A stretch of 16,194 nucleotides of DNA from the NCBI GenBank assembly GCA_025997955.1, contig BNVH01000078.1:1-16194 (forward strand). The letters run 5' to 3'. A program made the translations under genes and the position numbers. Below, in pieces: positions 1 to 7,453 of the stretch (its first letter is position 1; every line of letters begins with the position of its first letter). The notes beneath the pieces are model-generated. The model saw only the letters and a program-made list of their open reading frames with translations, was not told the DNA's origin and ran no database searches. The stretch comes from Synergistales bacterium (GTDB lineage Bacteria; Synergistota; Synergistia; Synergistales; Aminobacteriaceae).

Positions 1-663
1 GTTGTAGTCCCGGTCTACAACAATATCTCCATCTTTGATAAATTTAGCGCCGCCTATATTCTTGACAATACCACTCCAAGAGCATGTCTTAGAGGTATAG
101 GCTTCGTTCGCGGCAATAACTTGTTTCTCGTATTCTGACGCCTTAAACTTCAAAAATTCCTGAAATCTGTAGTGAGCGAACGTCACCATTGACCTGACTG
201 ATTTGGTTCTAATCTTACGATAGCCACGCTTTGACATCTGGCTTGTCTCAAATTTGGGTATAAAAATAACGTCAAAATTTGTAACGAAAAAGAGCGCGGT
301 CTTATGATGCAACTCATCAATCAGGTCACGAATCTTCCATCGCATACGTTCGGCGGCTTTCTTCATTTTGCGGCGTTGTTTACGCATAGCCGCCGCCATA
401 CGTGAAATCAGATAATCCAAGTAGTAACAAAGTCTTTGTATCCTCGAAAAATCGCCTGTTCCGATTTTGCCACAAGACTCGGAACTGTAGAAAGTTGCGA
501 ATGTACGAACACCGGGATCAATAGCAACTGTACGGCCTTGGTTTTCGGCTTTTGCGTCAGTCGCTATAGGTACACTGACAAACCATCTGTTATTCCATAG
601 AGTTAAACGGCAGTCGCCACGTGGCGCTTGAATAGGTTCATAAGTCTTGATGTCCCCTAACAA
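1..663 (-). pseudogene. tnpB: TnpB (RNA-guided nuclease of IS607/IS605-type elements), internal fragment
   Basis: Reading the minus strand from 660 to 1 gives 220 uninterrupted codons that run off the left edge. The fragment carries the RuvC-like nuclease core: AIDPGVRTF with the first catalytic Asp at fragment residue 48, a second-motif Glu in PKFETSQM at residue 138, and DRDYN at the very edge with the third Asp near residue 218. Before the last motif is TSKTCSWSG, where the zinc ribbon normally sits. TnpB proteins are about 380-420 residues, so roughly the first 150 are missing: the frame is closed by a TAA just upstream and has no start codon before an internal ATG. Intact TnpB is a guide-RNA-directed DNA endonuclease that helps its transposon persist. 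This copy is very probably non-functional. The rest of the C-terminus and any guide-RNA region lie outside the window. Confidence 0.85.
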
Positions 664-736
664 AAGCCCACTTCCTTATTGTACCGATACTTAAACCGCT
701 TACTTCTGCCGCCTGGTATACTGTGTATAATTTCAT
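638..736 (-). pseudogene. tnpA: IS607-type TnpA (serine recombinase) N-terminal remnant
   Basis: A 32-codon frame starts with ATG at 736 and stops with TGA at 638. Its first 24 residues, MKLYTVYQAAEVSGLSIGTI followed by RKWA, look like the MerR-type helix-turn-helix that opens the IS607 family transposase. The last eight residues come from reading tnpB sequence in the wrong frame. The join lies at about 658-668. A full IS607 TnpA is about 200 residues and carries a serine recombinase domain, absent here. In IS607 elements tnpA precedes tnpB on the same strand, which is the order seen, so a single internal deletion explains the structure. No Shine-Dalgarno site precedes the ATG. Confidence 0.65.
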
Positions 737-743
737 GTTATAG

Positions 744-771
744 ATATTAACACGAAATTACTATATATCAA
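744..771 (-). promoter_or_regulatory. Candidate promoter of the IS607 remnant
   Basis: On the minus strand TTGATA (771-766) and TAATAT (749-744) are 16 nt apart. The expected transcription start is about 737, almost on the ATG at 736, so any message would be nearly leaderless. That agrees with the lack of a ribosome binding site. The region is very AT-rich, so a chance match is possible. Confidence 0.35.
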
Positions 772-857
772 GTATAAAATTATATGTATAGTTATTTATT
801 TAGGTATTATGTTATTTCCTCCTATATGATGTTGTACGTATTAAAGGAATGCCGAGT

Positions 858-2198
858 CTACTTTGCCCCGGCGCGCTTTTCAAAGTTGAAGCTGAGCAGG
901 AAGTGCAGAATGATGCCGACCGCCAAGCCCCAAGCGGCGCCCTTTGTCGCGAGGACGGCGCCCATGACGCCCGCTATACCCATGTCTGTCTCGTTCTTGC
1001 ACATCTTCATGGCAAGAGTGGTGCAGGCGTAACCCTGAACCAAAAGCGTTATCGAAAGGGCTATCGGCAAAACGGGCCTTACCAATGACGCAACCGGTAT
1101 AATGGACACGCTGATAGCCGTCACAAGCCGGAACGTTCCGACTCCGCTGAATATGGAATCCATAGCCGAACGGCCCTCCTTGTAGCGCTGAGCCGTGGAG
1201 ACGGTGACTGCCGCCCATAAGGGGCCGCAAAGCTGAGTGTAGGGAGCCACGATAGCCATGATGAAGTTGCGGAACGAGCTTATGAGGTTTGAGCGGTTGG
1301 CGTTGAAATCGACCGTCTCGTCGGGGCGCGACTTGCTGGCCTCGCCGATAAGGGCGTCCGTGGTGATGAAGTCGCCGAAGGCTATGATATAGGCCGCTAT
1401 CGCCGTCGGAATCGCGGCGATATAGAGCGACACGTCGGGGAAGCCCAAGCGAAGCGGGCTGACGGCGTTCAGGACGTCGTCAATTTTGGGTATGAATATG
1501 AAAGTTCCTATCTCTATGTTGGGTAGGGATATTTCCTTGAACAGAGGCCCAAGGATTATGCCGAGGACAATGGCCGGCAGCATGCCATACTTGCCTATGG
1601 CGTCTATGGCGGCGTTCTTTCTGCGCATGGCCTGAAATGTCGACGAAAAGAGAAGGAAATAAGCCAGAAGTCCGCTTATACAGATGGAGATGGGGTATAG
1701 GCCGAAGCGGGCGCCGACTTTGAACTCGCCTTCGACGGCCGCAATAGCCGCGCCAAGCAAAATGCCTGACTGGATAGAGGCAGGGATGGCCTTCATCAGT
1801 TTGTTGGCCGCGCCGGTTACGCCCATTATAAAGAAGATAAGGCCGACTATCAGCTGCAGCGCCACCATCGCCTTGATTCTATCCGGCCCTATTTGGTAGT
1901 TGCCGAGATAGGCCAGCACGATTGGGATGGCCGGCGTTACCCATCCGGGCACGACCGGATCGCCCAAAAGCGCGTGAAGGAAATAAAGAGCGCCGTTGAT
2001 GATAACCATAGACCAGGCTATCTCGTATGGGACGCCCAGATATTCCGTCAGAACGGGAATGGCGCCAAGACACGTAGCGCACATGAATATGGCCTGAATG
2101 GCCTCCGGAGTCTCAAATCTGTAATGAATGAAAGGAATGCGAAGTTTAAATATACCAAGCGGTATGTAAGACTGCTCTGCTCCATCTTTTCTTGCCAC
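858..2198 (-). CDS. NCS2-like (xanthine/uracil permease superfamily) membrane transporter
   Basis: About 446 residues, almost entirely hydrophobic, with an estimated 12 or more membrane segments broken by short charged loops; no signal peptide. The length and the repeated helix/half-helix pattern, including IIAFGDFITTDALIGEASKS with its acidic residue in a conserved membrane segment, suggest the UraA/NCS2/SLC26 fold. The usual NCS2 signature QNxGxxxxT is not obvious, so this is a divergent member and the substrate (purine, pyrimidine or another anion) cannot be read from sequence. Start: GTG at 2198 follows GAGGAGG with a 7-nt spacer. An upstream in-frame ATG at 2276 has no comparable site and would add a 26-residue tail of arbitrary-looking sequence. 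The gene stands alone and no terminator is evident after it. Family placement is moderate; that it is a permease is near certain. Confidence 0.75.
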   Translation of the reverse strand: MARKDGAEQSYIPLGIFKLRIPFIHYRFETPEAIQAIFMCATCLGAIPVLTEYLGVPYEIAWSMVIINGALYFLHALLGDPVVPGWVTPAIPIVLAYLGNYQIGPDRIKAMVALQLIVGLIFFIMGVTGAANKLMKAIPASIQSGILLGAAIAAVEGEFKVGARFGLYPISICISGLLAYFLLFSSTFQAMRRKNAAIDAIGKYGMLPAIVLGIILGPLFKEISLPNIEIGTFIFIPKIDDVLNAVSPLRLGFPDVSLYIAAIPTAIAAYIIAFGDFITTDALIGEASKSRPDETVDFNANRSNLISSFRNFIMAIVAPYTQLCGPLWAAVTVSTAQRYKEGRSAMDSIFSGVGTFRLVTAISVSIIPVASLVRPVLPIALSITLLVQGYACTTLAMKMCKNETDMGIAGVMGAVLATKGAAWGLAVGIILHFLLSFNFEKRAGAK

Positions 2199-2356
2199 GA
2201 ATAACCCTCCTCTTGCCGTCGGACGAAAAACAAAACGCTCAAGAAACAAGCATAGCGCGATGTGACTGAGGTTCATACGTTTGGCTTCTTGACGGTATCC
2301 GCATCCCTTCTTTGTCTGTGAAAATAAAAAATAAAGAATGATTGGAGAATTTCTAA
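2199..2356 (-). other. 5' leader of the permease gene
   Basis: About 158 nt separate the predicted transcription start from the GTG at 2198. The leader contains a possible 7-bp pairing, TCAAGAA with TTCTTGA about 40 nt further on, and a repeated CCGTC/GACGG pair. I compared it by eye with purine, guanidine and preQ1 riboswitch cores and did not recognise any. A leader this long before a transporter could hold regulation, but nothing specific is shown. Confidence 0.3.
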
Positions 2357-2362
2357 GTTTTA

Positions 2363-2392
2363 ATAATACACCATATTACATTTGCGTTTCAA
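2363..2392 (-). promoter_or_regulatory. Promoter for the permease gene
   Basis: On the minus strand TTGAAA (2392-2387) and TATTAT (2368-2363) are separated by 18 nt. Both hexamers are close to the sigma-70 consensus, and they lie about 165 nt upstream of the permease start in an AT-rich stretch. No operator-like repeat was seen beside it. Confidence 0.5.
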
Positions 2393-2405
2393 GTAATAAA
2401 TCATT

Positions 2406-2582
2406 TTAATTGAAGGCGATATGAGTAAAACAACGCGTGGTGGCACAAGAAACGGATAGGACATCAATATGCAATGGTGAATGAAGGTTAAGGACTTCGC
2501 GCATTCTTAAAGGAGTGGCTTTCGGGCGGAGAAACGCCAAAACAAGGGCGATATTGGCGGCGTTTTTCGGGAGAAAAGTCAT
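2406..2582 (-). other. 58-codon open frame, possible decayed gene piece
   Basis: An ATG at 2582 opens a 58-residue frame ending at TAA 2406. There is no Shine-Dalgarno site. GC in the stretch is higher than in the AT-rich flanks, hinting that it once coded. The segment LRMREVLNLHS resembles the opening of the helix-turn-helix of IS21-type IstA transposases, and the following SVSCATTR would fall where its second helix sits, but the match is weak and read by eye. I do not claim a function. On the other strand the same stretch holds a hairpin, aaacgcc at 2532-2538 with ggcgttt at 2559-2565 around a 20-nt loop. Otherwise the 540-base gap between the divergent genes holds only the promoters listed. 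Confidence 0.2.
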
Positions 2583-2600
2583 ATCAAGATGATGCGTGTA

Positions 2601-2630
2601 TTGCGTAACACTTGAAATATATCGTAAAAT
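2601..2630 (+). promoter_or_regulatory. Candidate promoter for the V4R-GGDEF-ABC-F genes
   Basis: TTGCGT (2601-2606) and TAAAAT (2625-2630) are 18 nt apart, about 110 nt before the first gene. A second possibility is TTGAAT (2638-2643) with TATTAT (2663-2668), spaced 19 nt. I cannot decide between them; the whole 2600-2700 stretch is AT-rich. Confidence 0.35.
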
Positions 2631-2739
2631 ACGTATGTTGAATTAAAAAAGCTAATTTATGTTATTATGAAAGTGATAATTTTACAATTTTTCTTTGTAA
2701 GATTTTTCGAAGTAACTTCTTGAAAAGGGGCGCTTATTG

Positions 2740-3279
2740 GTGAAAAATGTATTCGCGCAGGATATGAAGCACACGACATTTTCTTGGGATAACATCGGAA
2801 ACATAACAGAGGGGCGCGGAGACCTCGGTGAGGACATGCCCGTGCTCGTCTACCGCCTTATGCAATATACCATGTTGGACGAATTAGCCAAAGTCTATGG
2901 CATAGACAGAGCGAACGAGCATTTCCGCAACGCCGGTTATCTCGCCGGCTCCGAGTTCGCAAAAAATACGCTCGACCTGTCTTTGGATTTTAATTCTTTT
3001 TTGGCCGCCCTGCAAAAATCCCTGCACGATCTAAAGGTGGGCGTTTTGAGGATGGAGGCGTTTGACCCAGACACGGGCGAAATCGTGCTGACAGTCGGGC
3101 AGGATTTGGATTGCAGCGGACTTCCGATTACCAATGAGACGGTCTGTTATTATGACGAGGGGTTTATATCGGGGATACTAGAGGCCTACACAGGCAAAAA
3201 ATACGACGTGCACGAAGTCGACTGTTGGGCCACGGGAGACCGCGTCTGCCGTTTTAACGGTTCAGTTGTAGCAGATTAA
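2740..3279 (+). CDS. Stand-alone V4R (4-vinyl reductase) domain sensor protein
   Basis: About 179 residues, soluble, made almost entirely of one V4R domain. The diagnostic C-terminal part is visible: a GFISGILEAYTGKKYDV segment, then HEVDCWATGDRVCRF with the two typical cysteines (about residues 162 and 170). Two further cysteines, near residues 125 and 136, lie just ahead. V4R domains occur in BchJ-type proteins and in the sensory part of XylR/DmpR-like activators, where they bind small or hydrophobic ligands. A catalytic reductase role is not implied. Start: GTG 2740 lies 9 nt after AAAAGGGG; a TTG three bases earlier is possible. It lies 51 bases ahead of a PAS/GGDEF protein on the same strand. 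V4R and GGDEF are likely to act together, so the ligand-sensing half is probably supplied here as a separate polypeptide. The ligand is unknown. Confidence 0.85.
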   Translation: MKNVFAQDMKHTTFSWDNIGNITEGRGDLGEDMPVLVYRLMQYTMLDELAKVYGIDRANEHFRNAGYLAGSEFAKNTLDLSLDFNSFLAALQKSLHDLKVGVLRMEAFDPDTGEIVLTVGQDLDCSGLPITNETVCYYDEGFISGILEAYTGKKYDVHEVDCWATGDRVCRFNGSVVAD

Positions 3280-3330
3280 ACAAACAACAAACTCGGAATA
3301 TTCAGACTTTCAGGATGGGAGCGTTTCGTG

Positions 3331-4635
3331 ATGGCCCAAGACAATATTGACCGCAACAATCTGGGCTTTATAGGTAATCTTCTATGCGAGTATTTGCGCG
3401 ACGCCATCTATAAGCCGAACGAAGCTCATCTTGACCAGTCGCTTCTTCCGGAGGAGCTCCGCGCGTTCGCCTCGGGGTTGGAGTACTTCGCCGAATGCGT
3501 GATGGAGATAAACGACTTGGCTAAATCCTTAGCAAAAGGAGACGTAGTAAGGGCAAAGGTTCCGTCCAGAGAAAACGAGATGGCATCCCCTCTCAAATCA
3601 TTGCATTCCTCACTCTCTCACCTGACTTGGCAGACTACGCAGATAGCCAAAGGCGACTACGGTCAGCGTGTGAATTTTATGGGTGAGTTCGCCGATTCTT
3701 TCAACGCTATGGTAGCGCAGCTAAAAGAGCGCAGGGACGCGCTGACGGAGGAAATAAAAAACGGGGAAGAAAAGACCAAAGCCCTTGAACAGAGCAATAG
3801 CCTTTTTGAAGCCGTGACTTCCTGTTTGCATAATCTGATAGCTGTCGTGGACATAGAGAATTCGCAGGAGTGGCTTTTTATAAATCATCCGGTGGAACAG
3901 TTTCTCAAAAGAAGGGATTTAATGCCTTACCTATTTAAATGGGTAACTGATCAGGTCGGGCAGAACGAGGATATACATTCCGAAAGCGCTACAGAATTAG
4001 AATTGCCGGACGATGAAAAGCCGCAGTATATCTCCGTGGAACGCTATCCCTTGCGTTGGTACGGACGCGACGCCGCGGTTTTTGTTCTGACCGACATCAC
4101 GCTCGAAAAAATGCGCTACTTGCAGTTAGAGAACTACGCCTACCGCGACGCGCTGACAGGGGCTCACAATCGTCATTACGGCATGGAGATACTGGGCAAG
4201 TGGCTATACGAGGGCGTCAGTTTTATGATATGTTTTATAGACATAGATTATCTGAAGTACGTCAATGACGCGTATGGGCACGAGGCTGGGGATTCCTATA
4301 TCTTGTTGGTGACAGATGCCTTGGGCGCTTTCGGTAGTGACGCTAATATTTGCCGTCTGGGCGGGGACGAGTTTATGTTGCTGCTCAAAGGCTGGGACCA
4401 GGAGGCCGCCGAGAAGCATCTTGAGGGGATAAGGAACGGACTGAGGCGGCAAAAGGCATCGCCAAACGCCATAAACCCCTACAGCATAAGCTATGGCGTA
4501 GTGTCAGTCGATAAGAGCAACACCCTTGCCCCAGGAGAGCTCTTAGCGAAGGCCGACGAAAAAATGTATGTTTATAAACGTGCTCATAAGATATCGCGCA
4601 CTGGGGACGCAAGTAAAACGACAGATAAAATATGA
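3331..4635 (+). CDS. Soluble HAMP/PAS-type diguanylate cyclase
   Basis: About 434 residues with no membrane helix. In order: a helical N-terminal region (1-70); a HAMP-like segment (about 70-135) with KGDYGQRVNFMGEFADSFN; a short coiled coil (130-165); a PAS-like domain (about 160-262); and a GGDEF domain (about 265-425). The active site is complete: CFIDIDYLKYVNDAYGHEAGD for metal and GTP, then RLGGDEF near residue 345. It should make cyclic di-GMP from two GTP. The product-inhibition RxxD motif that usually lies five residues before GGDEF is missing; the sequence there is FGSDANICRL, so feedback inhibition may be lost. Start: ATG 3331, 9 nt after GGGAG; the adjacent GTG 3328 is an alternative. 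It follows the V4R gene and its stop overlaps the next start as ATGA, so at least the latter two genes are co-translated. Confidence 0.9.
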   Translation: MAQDNIDRNNLGFIGNLLCEYLRDAIYKPNEAHLDQSLLPEELRAFASGLEYFAECVMEINDLAKSLAKGDVVRAKVPSRENEMASPLKSLHSSLSHLTWQTTQIAKGDYGQRVNFMGEFADSFNAMVAQLKERRDALTEEIKNGEEKTKALEQSNSLFEAVTSCLHNLIAVVDIENSQEWLFINHPVEQFLKRRDLMPYLFKWVTDQVGQNEDIHSESATELELPDDEKPQYISVERYPLRWYGRDAAVFVLTDITLEKMRYLQLENYAYRDALTGAHNRHYGMEILGKWLYEGVSFMICFIDIDYLKYVNDAYGHEAGDSYILLVTDALGAFGSDANICRLGGDEFMLLLKGWDQEAAEKHLEGIRNGLRRQKASPNAINPYSISYGVVSVDKSNTLAPGELLAKADEKMYVYKRAHKISRTGDASKTTDKI

Positions 4636-6569
4636 TAGATATAAAAGGACTCAGCCTGTCATTTGGCGCTCATGTCATCTTTGGCGGAGTGGACTGGAGA
4701 ATCGGGGACGTCGCGCGCGTCGGGCTTGTCGGGGACAACGGCGCCGGCAAAACGACCCTCCTTCGCCTTTTGGTGGGAGAAGCGGAGCCGGACGACGGCG
4801 TTATTTCACGCTCCAAAAATCAGACCGTGGGTTATTTGCCACAAGACCTCACGGAACTTGGCGCGGAGACCTCTATGGAATTGGCGGGTGGCGGTTCTGT
4901 CTTGGAATATCTCAGACGCCGCGTCGGGTTGAGCGGCGCCGAGGAGCGTTTGCGCTTGGCCGAGGACGAGATATCGAAGACAAGCGCTAACTCCAAAGCT
5001 CTGCCGTCACTTTTAGACGAGCACTCGCGCGCCGAGCGGCGTTTTGAGTCTCTCGGCGGGTTTGAGTTCGATCTGTCCGCTCGGAAGACTTTGCGGGGCT
5101 TGGGGTTTTCGGATGGTGACGACGCGAGAGCCTGCGCCGAGTTCTCCGGCGGCTGGAAGATGAGGATAGCCCTATCCGCTCTTTTGCTGTCCAAACCCGA
5201 CGTTTTGCTTATGGACGAGCCCACCAACCATCTCGACTCCGAAAGCATGGAGTGGTTGGAGTCCTGGATAAACGCCCATAGGGGCGCGGTCGTGGCCGTT
5301 TCGCACGACAGGCGCTTTTTGGACAACACAATAAAAGAGATAGCCGAGTTAGAACGCGGCAAATTGACCGTTTACCCTTGGAACTACGAACACTATCTGA
5401 TAGAAAAAGAACTCGCGCGCGGGCGTCTCGAAAAAACCGTCGCCGAACAAAAAGCTCGCGTCGCGGACATAGAGCGCTTCATATCGCGTTTTCGCTACAA
5501 GTCGTCAAAAGCCGCGCAGGTGCAAAGCCGAATCCGCCAGCTCGAAAAAATAGATATTCAGGAGATTGCGGGTCCCTCTAAAACCGTTCATTTTCGTATC
5601 CCCGAAGCGCCCGAAAGCGGGCGGGAGATACTGAGCGCCAAAAATCTCTCTAAAAGCTACGGAGCGATTCAGGTTTTTAGCGGTATAGACCTGACAATAG
5701 CGAGGGGCGAAAGAGTTGCGCTCGTGGGCGTAAACGGCGCGGGCAAGTCCACGCTACTGCGTATTTTGAGCCAGACGGAGGAGAGCGACTCAGGCGGCGT
5801 AAAATTAGGGCATAACGTCAAGCGCGCGTTCTACTCTCAGGAAAGCGCGCAGAACGTGAACTATTCCCACACCGTATGGGAAGAGGCGCGGGGCGCGCCG
5901 TCCAAGCTTTTGGAAGCCGACCGCCGCACGCTCTTGGGGTCATTCCTTTTTTCGGGAGAGGATATACAAAAATCGGTGTCAGTCCTTTCGGGCGGTGAGA
6001 AGGCGAGGTTGGCTCTTTTCAAACTCATGCTCCAGGAGACGAATTTCCTGATACTCGACGAGCCGACAAACCACCTTGACATGAAAACCAAGGACCTTTT
6101 TCAGAGGGCGCTGCTTCAATACGGCGGCACGCTTCTCATAGTCTCTCACGACCGCCACTTTTTAGACGCGCTCGCCGACCGCGTCATAGAGATAAGGAGC
6201 GGCAGAATATACGATTATCAGGGTAACTATTCCTGGTTTTTGGAAAAACGGGAGGAAATCCTGAAAAAGGAGGCTTTTGAGAATGAAAATGGAAACACAC
6301 ATAAAAAGGAAGCGAAACAGAGCGGCGAAAACCTAAAGGTAAAGCGAGACGCAAAAAGAGCGCTAAAAAAAGAACTGTCGTCCACAGAAGCCGCCATAGC
6401 CAAACAGGAAGCGCGCAAGAGCGAAATAGACGCGCAGCTGTGTCTGCCCGAAACTTTTGCCGATTCAGAAAAAGCGCGTTCTCTCGCGGCGGAGAGAACC
6501 GCCTTAGAGCGGACCTTGGCTCAGGATTATAGCCGTTGGGAAGAAATCGCTCAGGCTATAGCCCCATAG
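4632..6569 (+). CDS. ABC-F family ATPase (Uup/YdiF type ribosome-associated)
   Basis: 645 residues without membrane segments, two ABC domains in tandem. First domain: Walker A GDNGAGKTT (34-42), ABC-F signature FSGGWKMR (171-178), Walker B LLMDEPTNHLD. Interdomain linker about 240-325 with the tRNA-interacting ISRFRYKSSKAAQVQSR segment. Second domain: Walker A GVNGAGKST (366-374), signature LSGGEK (452-457), Walker B LILDEPTNHLD. A lysine/glutamate-rich coiled coil fills about 545-640, as in Uup/YdiF. ABC-F proteins act at the ribosomal E site to rescue or tune translation; the linker length is ordinary, so a housekeeping role is likelier than antibiotic protection. The ATG overlaps the cyclase stop and has no good Shine-Dalgarno site, implying translational coupling. 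The last 14 bases overlap the 3' end of convergent lipA. Confidence 0.93.
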   Translation: MIDIKGLSLSFGAHVIFGGVDWRIGDVARVGLVGDNGAGKTTLLRLLVGEAEPDDGVISRSKNQTVGYLPQDLTELGAETSMELAGGGSVLEYLRRRVGLSGAEERLRLAEDEISKTSANSKALPSLLDEHSRAERRFESLGGFEFDLSARKTLRGLGFSDGDDARACAEFSGGWKMRIALSALLLSKPDVLLMDEPTNHLDSESMEWLESWINAHRGAVVAVSHDRRFLDNTIKEIAELERGKLTVYPWNYEHYLIEKELARGRLEKTVAEQKARVADIERFISRFRYKSSKAAQVQSRIRQLEKIDIQEIAGPSKTVHFRIPEAPESGREILSAKNLSKSYGAIQVFSGIDLTIARGERVALVGVNGAGKSTLLRILSQTEESDSGGVKLGHNVKRAFYSQESAQNVNYSHTVWEEARGAPSKLLEADRRTLLGSFLFSGEDIQKSVSVLSGGEKARLALFKLMLQETNFLILDEPTNHLDMKTKDLFQRALLQYGGTLLIVSHDRHFLDALADRVIEIRSGRIYDYQGNYSWFLEKREEILKKEAFENENGNTHKKEAKQSGENLKVKRDAKRALKKELSSTEAAIAKQEARKSEIDAQLCLPETFADSEKARSLAAERTALERTLAQDYSRWEEIAQAIAP

Positions 6570-7404
6570 CCTCGCTAGCGTTATAAGAGCTACGGACAAA
6601 CGGAGCGGAGGCCGTGAAGCTGAAGCCTTTCTCCTTTGCTATCTTGCCATATTCCTCAAATTTTTCCGGATGTATATACTCAACGACAGGATGGTGATGA
6701 CGCGAGGGCGCAAGATACTGCCCCAATGTCAAAAACTCGCAGCCCACGGATCGCAAGTCGTCAAAGAGCGACAGAAGCTGCTCCTCCGTCTCACCGAGGC
6801 CGAGCATCACCCCGGTCTTGCTGCGTAATTTTTGGGAGTGGCGTTTGATATTGGACAAAAGCGTCAGTGAGCGTCTGTAATCCGCCCCAGGTCTGACCTC
6901 CTGATAAAGCGCCGGCACTGTCTCCACGTTATGGCTGATGACGGAGGGAGCGGCGCCGGCGACGGTTTTTAGAGCGTCCTCGTTCCCCTGAAAGTCCGGT
7001 ATTAAAACCTCTACGACCGTCTCCGGGCTCCACTTCCGAAGCGCCTCTACGGTGGCGGCGAAATGCGCCGCGCCGCCGTCCGGCAAGTCGTCGCGCGTCA
7101 CTGAGGTTATGACGACGTAGCGAAGCTCCAACTTAGCGGCCGCTTTCGCCACCAGCTCAGGCTCCTGAGAGTTCACGGCCTGGGGGACGCCGTTTTGCAC
7201 GTTGCAGAATCGGCAGTTGCGCGTACAATTCGTGCCGAGGATCATAAACGTGGCCGTTCTCTTGGCGAAGCACTCAAGATAGTTGGGGCACAGCGCTTCC
7301 CGGCAGACCGTGTTCAGGCCGAACTCCTTCAATATCCCCTCCACCATCGCTTGGTTGGGGTCGGCCACCAATGTTTTATGCAGCCACGCGGGTTTTTTAA
7401 TCAT
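6556..7404 (-). CDS. lipA: Lipoyl synthase, radical SAM
   Basis: 282 residues, near the family norm. It inserts two sulfurs into a protein-bound octanoyl chain to make lipoyl groups. Both iron-sulfur sites are visible: the auxiliary-cluster cysteines C34, C39 and C45 (CREALCPNYLEC), and the radical SAM CxxxCxxC at C60, C64 and C67 (CTRNCRFC). The C-terminal RSSY motif that holds the auxiliary cluster is present at 271-274. Start ATG 7404 is 9 nt after GAGGAG. It lies downstream of lplA on the same strand, separated by 106 bases that hold a palindrome. No octanoyl transferase (lipB) is in the window. Its 3' end overlaps the convergent ABC-F gene by 14 bases with no terminator between them. Confidence 0.96.
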   Translation of the reverse strand: MIKKPAWLHKTLVADPNQAMVEGILKEFGLNTVCREALCPNYLECFAKRTATFMILGTNCTRNCRFCNVQNGVPQAVNSQEPELVAKAAAKLELRYVVITSVTRDDLPDGGAAHFAATVEALRKWSPETVVEVLIPDFQGNEDALKTVAGAAPSVISHNVETVPALYQEVRPGADYRRSLTLLSNIKRHSQKLRSKTGVMLGLGETEEQLLSLFDDLRSVGCEFLTLGQYLAPSRHHHPVVEYIHPEKFEEYGKIAKEKGFSFTASAPFVRSSYNASEAMGL

Positions 7405-7453
7405 TGTAATACGCTCCTCATTCTCAAACAGTCCGCCAATTAGGTAGTGCGTT

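Noticed and set aside
784..1088. Two plus-strand open frames of about 80 codons
   Set aside because: They lie mainly antisense to the 3' end of the permease gene, have biased composition and no ribosome binding site.
2199..2276. Permease starting at ATG 2276
   Set aside because: GTG 2198 has a near-perfect Shine-Dalgarno site at ideal distance, while the extra 26 residues look like translated leader.
2199..2356. Purine or other known riboswitch in the permease leader
   Set aside because: None of the conserved core sequences I know could be found; only short generic pairings are present.
2532..2565. Hairpin aaacgcc/ggcgttt as a terminator
   Set aside because: Seven base pairs with a 20-nt loop is weak, and no gene on the plus strand ends upstream of it.
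4832..5362. A 176-codon minus-strand frame inside the ABC-F gene
   Set aside because: Serine/arginine-rich shadow of a strongly supported gene with Walker and signature motifs on the other strand.
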